Shown: positions 48,509-54,538 of the stretch, in pieces
Layout: every line of letters starts with the position of its first letter
Position numbering within the stretch: position 1 is the stretch's first letter
From: Janthinobacterium violaceinigrum
Lineage (GTDB): Bacteria > Pseudomonadota > Gammaproteobacteria > Burkholderiales > Burkholderiaceae_D
Length of the DNA stretch: 54,538 nucleotides
Assembly (NCBI RefSeq): GCF_009208555.1
Contig: NZ_WFLI01000040.1
Span: forward strand, 1-54,538
Direction of reading: 5' to 3'
The notes under the pieces: model-generated
Databases searched by the model: none
What the model was told of the DNA's origin: nothing
Seen by the model: the letters and a program-made list of their open reading frames with translations, nothing else
Position numbers and translations under genes: made by a program

Positions 48509-50224
48509 TTAATACGCGGCCTTGGCTGCGCGCGCCAGCGCGATCAAGCCATTGGTCGAGCTGTCATGGTGGTCGGGACGGGCTTCGCCCGTCAGTTCGG
48601 CCTGGATTTTCTTGGCCAGCACCTTGCCCAGTTCCACGCCCCACTGGTCGAAACTGTTGACGTTCCACAAGACGCCTTGCACGAAGGTCTTGTGTTCGTA
48701 CAGCGCGATCAGGGCGCCCAGGGTGGTCGGGGTCAGCTGGTCCATCAGGATGGTGTTGCTGGGGCGGTTGCCGGGGAAGGTCTTGTGCGGCACGAGCGCC
48801 GCGATTTCGCTTTCCGGCAAGCCTTGCGCCTGCAAGTCCTGGCGCACTTCCTCGCCCGTCTTGCCCGTCATGAAGGCTTCCGACTGGGCAAAACAGTTGG
48901 CCAGCAGGGCGTCGTGATGGCCGGGCAAGTCGTGCGTAGCGCGCAGGGCGGCGATGAAGTCGATGGGCGTGATGTCCGTGCCCTGGTGCAGCAGCTGGAA
49001 ATACGCGTGCTGCGCATTCGTGCCGCAGTCGCCCCAGATGACGGGACCCGTGGGCACGTCGACGGGCTGGCCATCCTTGGTGACGCGCTTGCCGTTGCTT
49101 TCCATGTCCAGCTGTTGCAGGTAGGCGGCAAAGCGGCTCAGGTCCTGGTGGTAGGGCGCGATGGAGACGGAGCCGCAATCGAGGAATTGGCGGTTCCAGA
49201 AACCCACCATGGCCAGCACCACGGGCATGTTCTGTTCCAGCGGGGCTTGGCGGAAATGCTGGTCCATCGCATGCGCGCCGGCCAGGAAATCGCTGAAGTA
49301 TTCGAAGCCCACGGACAGGGCCACGGCCAGGCCGATCGACGACCAGACGGAATAGCGGCCGCCGACCCAGTCCCAGAACGGGAACATGTTTTCCGGCGCA
49401 ATGCCGAAGTCGACGATCGCTTGCGTGTTGGTCGAAACGGCCACAAAATGCTGGGCCAGATCTTTTTCTTCGCCTTCCAGCAGGAACCAGGCGCGCGCCG
49501 TGTTTGCGTTGAGCATGGTTTCAGCGGTGACGAAGGTTTTCGAGGCAACGATGAACAAGGTCGTTTCCGGATCGACTTTGGACAGGGTCGCTTCCATGTC
49601 GTGGCCGTCGACGTTGGATACGAAGTGCATTTCCAGGCCCGGGTTGGCGTAGGAGCGCAGCGCCAGGCAAGCCATTTTCGGGCCCAGGTCCGAGCCGCCG
49701 ATGCCGATATTGACGATGTCGCAGATCGGCTTGCCCGTGTAGCCGAGCCAGCTGCCATTGCGCACCTTGTCCGTAAACGCCTTCATGCGTTGCAGCACAT
49801 CTTGCACGTCGGCATCGATATCCTGGCCATCGACGACCAGCTGCGTGCCGCGCGGCGCGCGCAAGGCCGTATGCAGAACGGCCCGATGTTCGGTAAGATT
49901 GATTTTCTCGCCCGTAAACATGGCTTCGCGCTGCGCTTCCACGCCGCGTTCGCGGGCCAGATCCATCAGCAGCGCCATGGCGGTGGCGTCGACGCGGTTC
50001 TTCGAGTAATCGAGCAGCAGTCCTGCCGCATCGACTGTCATGCTGGAGAAACGCGCGGGATCGGCGGCGAACAGCTGGCGCAGATGCACGTCGCGCAGGC
50101 TGGCGCCATGCGCTTGCAGGGACTGGAAACTGGCGGTGGCGGTGATGGCAGGAGTAGGTGCTGGCTGGCGCATGGCTGTCGGCTTGGGTGCTTGTCTCGG
50201 TTGAAAGGAGCGCGGCGCGTTCAT
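48509..50224 (-). CDS. pgi: Glucose-6-phosphate isomerase
   Basis: The 571-residue enzyme interconverts glucose 6-phosphate and fructose 6-phosphate. Both Pgi signatures are present: DWVGGRYSVWSSIGLAVALS and GVLWNVNSFDQWGVELGK, with the sugar-phosphate loop NIGIGGSDLGP. The first 30 or so residues are Pro/Ala-rich and unlike Pgi. Start codons at 50266, 50224 and 50173 are in frame and none has a clear ribosome site; 50224 is chosen to leave room for the HexR-like box at 50275-50289. Pgi lets hexose carbon be recycled into the zwf/Entner-Doudoroff route. Confidence 0.95.
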   Translation of the reverse strand: MNAPRSFQPRQAPKPTAMRQPAPTPAITATASFQSLQAHGASLRDVHLRQLFAADPARFSSMTVDAAGLLLDYSKNRVDATAMALLMDLARERGVEAQREAMFTGEKINLTEHRAVLHTALRAPRGTQLVVDGQDIDADVQDVLQRMKAFTDKVRNGSWLGYTGKPICDIVNIGIGGSDLGPKMACLALRSYANPGLEMHFVSNVDGHDMEATLSKVDPETTLFIVASKTFVTAETMLNANTARAWFLLEGEEKDLAQHFVAVSTNTQAIVDFGIAPENMFPFWDWVGGRYSVWSSIGLAVALSVGFEYFSDFLAGAHAMDQHFRQAPLEQNMPVVLAMVGFWNRQFLDCGSVSIAPYHQDLSRFAAYLQQLDMESNGKRVTKDGQPVDVPTGPVIWGDCGTNAQHAYFQLLHQGTDITPIDFIAALRATHDLPGHHDALLANCFAQSEAFMTGKTGEEVRQDLQAQGLPESEIAALVPHKTFPGNRPSNTILMDQLTPTTLGALIALYEHKTFVQGVLWNVNSFDQWGVELGKVLAKKIQAELTGEARPDHHDSSTNGLIALARAAKAAY

Positions 50225-50274
50225 CGTGGCGAACGGGATGCCGGCATTGGTATGAGAATAATACATCAGAAAAA

Positions 50275-50289
50275 CGTAATTTCACTACA
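50275..50289. promoter_or_regulatory. HexR-like operator before pgi
   Basis: CGTAATTTCACTACA matches TGTARTWWWAYTACA at 13 of 15 positions and lies 51 bp before the chosen pgi start. It is in the pgi-edd divergent region and might also influence edd. Confidence 0.65.
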
Positions 50290-50465
50290 GTTTGTGTCGT
50301 GACGCTGATTTTGTTGTGCTTTTTTTAGCGATTGTGCCAGTGGCTTATAAGGAAGGGGTGGGCGGGTGCCGATACGCGATATTGCCCGGGTTTGCTCTGA
50401 AAAGCCCCAATCCGTGGCTTATTTGTGTTGTTGGCCCATGCAAGAGTGCTTCTTCTTCACTATTT

Positions 50466-50480
50466 TGTAGTAAAATTTCA
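50466..50480. promoter_or_regulatory. HexR-like operator before edd
   Basis: TGTAGTAAAATTTCA matches TGTARTWWWAYTACA at 14 of 15 positions, the best of the four boxes, 27 bp before the edd ATG, where a bound repressor would block transcription. An AAGGA ribosome site lies between it and the ATG. Confidence 0.75.
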
Positions 50481-50507
50481 CGAAATACTCATTTTTAAGG
50501 AAATCCC

Positions 50508-52421
50508 ATGACGCTGCATCCAGTAGTCGACTCCGTAACAGCGCGCATCATCGCGCGCAGCCGGCCATCGCGCGGCGCCTACCTGGCGCATCTGGATGCG
50601 GCCCGCATCCAGGGCGTGCAGCGCGGCGCCCTGTCGTGTACCAACCTGGCGCACGGCTTTGCCGCCTTTCCCGCCAACGACAAGCTGTCGCTGAAGGAAT
50701 ACAAGAAGCCTTCCGTGGCCATCGTATCCTCGTACAACGACATGCTGTCGGCGCACCAGCCGTTTGAAGGCTTCCCGCAGATCATCAAGCAAGCCGTGCG
50801 CGAAGTGGGCGCCGTCGCCCAGTTCGCCGGCGGCGTGCCCGCCATGTGCGATGGCGTGACGCAAGGCCAGCCGGGCATGGAACTGTCGCTGTTTTCGCGC
50901 GACACCATCGCCATGTCGACGGCCGTGGCGCTGTCGCACAATATGTTCGACGCGGCCCTGTACCTGGGCGTGTGCGACAAGATCGTGCCGGGCCTGCTGA
51001 TCGGCGCGCTGCACTTCGGCCACTTGCCTGCCGTCTTCGTGCCGGCCGGTCCGATGACGTCGGGCCTGTCGAACCAGGAAAAGGCCAAGGTGCGTCAGCT
51101 GTATGCGCAAGGCAAGGCCACGCGTGAAGACTTGCTCGAAGGCGAGTCGAAAGCCTACCACGGCGCGGGCACCTGTACCTTCTACGGCACGGCCAACAGC
51201 AACCAGATGCTGATGGAAGTGATGGGCCTGCACTTGCCGGGCGCCGCCTTCATCACGCCGAACACGCCGCTGCGCGATGCGCTGACAAAAGCTGCCGCCC
51301 AGCGCGCCGCCGGCATCACGGCGCAAAGCGCCAATTACTTGCCAGTTGGCCATATCGTCGACGAGAAATGTATCGTCAACGCCGTCGTGGGCTTGCTGGC
51401 CACGGGCGGTTCGACCAACCACACCCTGCACCTGGTGGCCATTGCCAAGGCGGCCGGCATCGTCATCGACTGGAACGATTTCAATGAACTGTCGGCCATC
51501 GTGCCTATGCTCACGCGCATCTATCCGAACGGCGACGCCGACGTCAACCATTTCCACGCGGCCGGCGGCACGGGCTATCTGATCCGCGAACTGCTGGACG
51601 CGGGCTTGCTGCACGAAGACGTCAATACCATCCTGGGCCACGGCTTGCGCGCGCACTGCATGGAACCGTTCCTGGGCGAGGACGGCAAGGTCTTCTGGAA
51701 GGATGCGCCGGCCGCCAGCGCCGACGAAAGCGTGCTGCGCCCCGCCTCGAACCCGTTCGCGCCGGACGGCGGCATGGTCCTGGTGGCCGGTAACCTGGGC
51801 CGCGCCGTGATGAAGGTGTCGGCCGTCAAGCCGCAGCACCGTACGGTGGAAGCGCCTGCCCTGGTATTCAATTCGCAGGAAGATTTCATGGCCGCCTACA
51901 AGGCGGGCTCGCTGGACCGCGACTTCGTTGCCGTGCTGCGCTTCCAGGGCCCGCGCGCCAACGGCATGCCGGAACTGCATGCGCTGACGCCGGCGCTGGC
52001 CAACCTGCAGGATGCGGGCCGCCATGTGGCGCTGGTCACCGATGGCCGCATGTCGGGCGCGTCGGGCAAGGTGCCGGCCGCCATCCACGTATCGCCTGAA
52101 ATCCTCGCCGGCGGCCCCCTGGGCCTGGTGCGCGATGGCGACATCATCCGCCTCGACGCCTTTACGGGCGTGCTCGAAGCGCTGGTGCCGGCCGACGTCT
52201 GGCATGCCCGTTCGCTGGTCACGGCAGATCTGTCGCCGAACCACATCGGCATGGGCCGCGAGCTGTTTTCCATGTTCCGTTCCACCGTCAGCGCGGCGGA
52301 AGAGGGTGCCACCACCTTCGGCCTGCCGTCGCCGATTCCCACCACCGTCGCCTTGCACGACGCCGACAATGTCGGCGATACTGTGCCCGGTTCCGATGAA
52401 GACTTTTTGGCTAGGAAATAA
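50508..52421 (+). CDS. edd: Phosphogluconate dehydratase (Edd)
   Basis: The 637-residue iron-sulfur dehydratase converts 6-phosphogluconate to KDPG, the first committed step of the Entner-Doudoroff pathway. IlvD/Edd signatures are present: CDKIVPGLLIGALHFGHLP and the C-terminal VTDGRMSGASGKVPAAIHVS. LATGGSTNHTLHL is also conserved. The length is slightly above the family norm of about 603-610. It is followed by eda after 3 bp. A HexR-like box lies 27 bp upstream. Confidence 0.97.
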   Translation: MTLHPVVDSVTARIIARSRPSRGAYLAHLDAARIQGVQRGALSCTNLAHGFAAFPANDKLSLKEYKKPSVAIVSSYNDMLSAHQPFEGFPQIIKQAVREVGAVAQFAGGVPAMCDGVTQGQPGMELSLFSRDTIAMSTAVALSHNMFDAALYLGVCDKIVPGLLIGALHFGHLPAVFVPAGPMTSGLSNQEKAKVRQLYAQGKATREDLLEGESKAYHGAGTCTFYGTANSNQMLMEVMGLHLPGAAFITPNTPLRDALTKAAAQRAAGITAQSANYLPVGHIVDEKCIVNAVVGLLATGGSTNHTLHLVAIAKAAGIVIDWNDFNELSAIVPMLTRIYPNGDADVNHFHAAGGTGYLIRELLDAGLLHEDVNTILGHGLRAHCMEPFLGEDGKVFWKDAPAASADESVLRPASNPFAPDGGMVLVAGNLGRAVMKVSAVKPQHRTVEAPALVFNSQEDFMAAYKAGSLDRDFVAVLRFQGPRANGMPELHALTPALANLQDAGRHVALVTDGRMSGASGKVPAAIHVSPEILAGGPLGLVRDGDIIRLDAFTGVLEALVPADVWHARSLVTADLSPNHIGMGRELFSMFRSTVSAAEEGATTFGLPSPIPTTVALHDADNVGDTVPGSDEDFLARK

Positions 52422-52424
52422 GAG

Positions 52425-53054
52425 ATGACCATGACACTACTGGAAATTATGCGCACCTCGAGCGTGATCCCCGTGATCGCGATCGACGACCCTGACCACG
52501 CCGTACCGCTGGCGCGCGCGCTGGTGGCGGGCGGCATCCGCGTGCTGGAAGTAACCTTGCGCACCAAGCACGGCCTGGAAGCGATCCGCGCCATGTCGGA
52601 AGTGCCGGGCGCCATCGTCGGCGTGGGCACCTTGACGCGTCCCGAGGAATTTGCCCAGGCGCGCGATGCGGGCGCCGTGTTCGGCGTCTCGCCTGGCCTG
52701 ACGTCCGCCCTGGTGGCGGCGGCGAAAAGCAGCGGCCTGCCCCTGCTGCCAGGCGTGATGACGCCCGGCGAAGTGATGGCGGCGCGTGAAAACGGCTTCC
52801 AGCAGCTGAAGCTGTTCCCGGCCGTGCCGGCCGGCGGCATCGGCATGCTCAACGCCATCTACGGCCCCCTGCCGGACGTGACATTCTGCCCGACGGGCGG
52901 CATCTCGCAAGAGACGGCGTCGCAGTTCCTGGCGCTGAAGAACGTCGCCTGCGTGGGCGGTTCGTGGCTGACGCCGAAAGACGCGATCGCGGCCGGCAAC
53001 TGGGACCGCATCACGGAAATCGCCAAGGCAGCCAGCGGCCTGCGCTCGGTCTAA
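52425..53054 (+). CDS. eda: KDPG/KHG aldolase (Eda)
   Basis: The 209-residue aldolase splits KDPG into pyruvate and glyceraldehyde 3-phosphate. The Schiff-base Lys lies in QLKLFPA, the catalytic Glu in VLEVTLRT and the phosphate-binding segment in CPTGGIS. The start is the first of two close ATG codons (52425 and 52431). It lies 3 bp after edd and is co-transcribed and presumably HexR-controlled with it. A terminator follows at 53064-53095. Confidence 0.97.
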   Translation: MTMTLLEIMRTSSVIPVIAIDDPDHAVPLARALVAGGIRVLEVTLRTKHGLEAIRAMSEVPGAIVGVGTLTRPEEFAQARDAGAVFGVSPGLTSALVAAAKSSGLPLLPGVMTPGEVMAARENGFQQLKLFPAVPAGGIGMLNAIYGPLPDVTFCPTGGISQETASQFLALKNVACVGGSWLTPKDAIAAGNWDRITEIAKAASGLRSV

Positions 53055-53063
53055 TCGGTACCG

Positions 53064-53095
53064 GCGCGGCAGGCTTGCATACCTGCCGCGCTTTC
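53064..53095 (+). terminator. Rho-independent terminator after eda
   Basis: GCGCGGCAGG (53064-53073) pairs perfectly with CCTGCCGCGC (53082-53091) around an 8-nt loop and is followed by TTTCT. It lies 9 bp past the eda stop codon. Confidence 0.85.
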
Positions 53096-53108
53096 TACTC
53101 CTCTTCTC

Positions 53109-53630
53109 ATGCGCGTCTTGCGCCGCCCCCTGACCATCGGCGAAACCGCCATGGCCCGCAGCGTCTTTCGCGACGCCATCGACTACGCGCGCGTGCGCGT
53201 CGTGCGCGGCTCCTTTTTACCGTTTGGCCTGCAAGACCAGAACACGGCGATGACGCCGCGCGGCAGCCTGCACTTCATGCCGGCCCAGTACCGCGACGAT
53301 TTTTCGCGCGAGGGCAACGGCGGCAAGCTGTTCTTCATCCACGAAATGGTGCACGTGTGGCAGTACCAGCTCGGCTACGGCGTGCTGCTGCATGGCGTGC
53401 TGCTGGCGCTCTGCGGCGGCTACCTCCGGCAGCGCGCCTACCGCTACGATGCGCAGGCCGGCGGCATCCTGTCCGACTTCAACATGGAACAGCAGGGCGA
53501 CATCATCGCCCACTATTTCGGCGCGCGCCAGCTGGGCATCCCTGCCTACGTGGCAAAGCTGCCCCAGCTGCAGGATATCCTGCAGGGCTTCCTGCTCGAT
53601 CCCGCCGACCGCCGCCTGCTGCCGCGCTGA
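53109..53630 (+). CDS. Small HExxH metallopeptidase-like protein (Vgr-related type)
   Basis: The 173-residue protein has a zincin motif HEMVHVWQYQ at residues 78-87. A second acidic region (QQGDIIAHYFGARQ, about 128-141) could hold a third ligand. There is no signal peptide. Proteins of this kind are often labelled Vgr-related or Rhs-type, but no function is established. The start ATG lies 13 bp past the eda terminator and lacks a strong ribosome site. It ends 8 bp before the convergent TPR gene. Confidence 0.75.
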   Translation: MRVLRRPLTIGETAMARSVFRDAIDYARVRVVRGSFLPFGLQDQNTAMTPRGSLHFMPAQYRDDFSREGNGGKLFFIHEMVHVWQYQLGYGVLLHGVLLALCGGYLRQRAYRYDAQAGGILSDFNMEQQGDIIAHYFGARQLGIPAYVAKLPQLQDILQGFLLDPADRRLLPR

Positions 53631-53638
53631 TGCCGGTG

Positions 53639-54538
53639 TCACGGCGCCGTGTTCGATGCCACGCGCATGTCCGGCGCGCGCAGGCTGGCCGCCGCATCCT
53701 TGCCCAGCAATAGACGCAGGTCTGCACCCGCGCCGATGCCGCTGTCGCCGGCGGCCTGCAGCTGCGGCATGCCGCCCAATGCCAGTGCCAGGGTGGCCGC
53801 CGCCTGCGCATGGCCGGGGCGGTAGACAATGCTGCTGGCCTGGACCGCGTATGGCCGTTGGTTACCCAGCCGCAGCACGCTGATGCCCATGCCGCCCAGC
53901 ATGCCGCGCATGCGCGCCGCCAGTCCCGTTGCACCATTGCCGTTGATGACTTCCAGCCGTGGCAGCGCTGCTGCCGGCGCTGTCCGCCTGACGGGGGGCG
54001 GCAAGGCCGCTTGCGCGGTCACGGGCGCATCGCGCCAGCTCAGGGCAAAGATATTGGGCTGCAATTGCGTCAGTTGCAGGCGGCTGGCCGGTGCCGTGGC
54101 TACGGGCGCGGGCGCCAGGTCGGGTTCGATGGCGTCCGCGGCGGCATCGACCGTGCCGACGCTGCGCGCCAGCGCCGCGATGGACAGCGCCAGGTTGGCG
54201 CGTGCCGGCTGCTGGCCATTGTCGAGCTGCAGCGACTGGCGCAGCACGTTCGCCGCCTGCGCGTAATCGCCCTGCAGGTACAGCACGTAGCCGAGGTTGT
54301 TGTAGGTCCGGGCCGTGGGCGCTTCCTGCGCCAGTGCCTGCAGCATGGTGCGCGCCGTTTCCAGCTGGCCCAGCTGCGCGTGCAGCACGGCGGCGCCATT
54401 GCGCGCATCGGGCGCGGCGGGCGTGAGCAGCAGGGCTTCGCGGTACGCAGCCAGCGCCGCGCGCGCATCGCCCAGCTCCTGCATTCGCTTGCCCAGCTTG
54501 CAGAACGCGGCAGCGCGGGTGGCGGCGCTGCCGCGTTC
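53639..54538 (-). CDS. TPR protein with LytR C-terminal domain (5' end outside window)
   Basis: The open frame runs to the window edge, giving 299 visible residues, and the start is outside. The first 110 residues carry tetratricopeptide repeats (ARAALAAYREALLLTPAAPD, TYNNLGYVLYLQGDYAQAAN). After a Pro/Ala-rich linker the C-terminal part (about 190-270) resembles the LytR_C domain: LEVINGNGATGLAARMRGML, then VLRLGNQRPYAVQ. Such TPR-LytR_C proteins often lie in Flp/Tad pilus loci (TadD-like), which may begin just beyond this edge. An internal ATG at 54484 is not needed as a start. Confidence 0.8.
   Translation of the reverse strand, partial: ERGSAATRAAAFCKLGKRMQELGDARAALAAYREALLLTPAAPDARNGAAVLHAQLGQLETARTMLQALAQEAPTARTYNNLGYVLYLQGDYAQAANVLRQSLQLDNGQQPARANLALSIAALARSVGTVDAAADAIEPDLAPAPVATAPASRLQLTQLQPNIFALSWRDAPVTAQAALPPPVRRTAPAAALPRLEVINGNGATGLAARMRGMLGGMGISVLRLGNQRPYAVQASSIVYRPGHAQAAATLALALGGMPQLQAAGDSGIGAGADLRLLLGKDAAASLRAPDMRVASNTAP

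Noticed and set aside
1..54538. CRISPR arrays, tRNA or rRNA genes, complete insertion sequences
   Set aside because: No regularly spaced direct repeats, cloverleaf-like sequences, ribosomal RNA motifs or IS with terminal inverted repeats were noticed by eye. Only the RAYT and REP-type elements were found. A covariance-model scan was not possible.

Overview
The window is high-GC chromosomal DNA of a flagellated betaproteobacterium. The protein sequences, the fliEFGHIJK order, the yicC-gmk-rpoZ-spoT block and HexR-type Entner-Doudoroff control all suggest Oxalobacteraceae (Janthinobacterium/Duganella/Massilia type). The genus is inferred from recollection of such proteins, not from a search.

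Layout. (1) 1-14.6 kb is a flagellar cluster. fliF-G-H-I-J-K run leftwards and fliE diverges from them. fliC, flaG and a compact fliD-fliS-fliT-fliK2-flhB2-ycgR operon also run leftwards. FliA (sigma-28) promoters are visible before fliC and fliD, and terminators after fliC and flaG. (2) 14.7-19.3 kb holds a diguanylate cyclase, a NarL-type response regulator, a soluble two-PAS histidine kinase and a membrane protein. The cyclase and the flagellar brake YcgR suggest c-di-GMP control of motility. (3) 19.4-30.1 kb is housekeeping: greB, spoT, rpoZ, gmk, yicC, rph, rdgB, hemW, a DoxX protein and a lipoprotein combining a transglutaminase-like fold with TPRs. A REP-associated tyrosine transposase (RAYT) lies between greB and spoT. 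(4) 30.2-35.2 kb has a chemoreceptor whose C-terminal tail is frameshifted off, a patatin-like lipase, a surface lipoprotein and transaldolase.

(5) 35.3-43.5 kb is an orphan type VI secretion (T6SS) island: vgrG, a DUF4123 adaptor, then DUF3304 gene, broken tle1, DUF3304 gene, intact tle1 lipase and DUF3304 lipoprotein. It looks like a tandemly duplicated effector-immunity module in which one effector has decayed while its presumed immunity gene survives. This is the most interesting region. (6) 43.5-53.1 kb is central carbon metabolism: hexR, zwf, pgi, an SMP-30 lactonase, edd and eda, with cheV in between. Four HexR-like boxes lie before zwf (two), pgi and edd. A textbook REPIN and a strong terminator sit after cheV. 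(7) The right edge has a small HExxH protein and a TPR/LytR_C protein that runs off the window.

No tRNA, rRNA, CRISPR array or complete insertion sequence was seen. Structured repeats not explained by genes are a 118-nt nested inverted repeat at 6325-6442 that supplies part of the ycgR stop codon, the REPIN at 47444-47543, a REP-like hairpin after the RAYT gene, and two adjacent perfect 14-bp palindromes before cheV.
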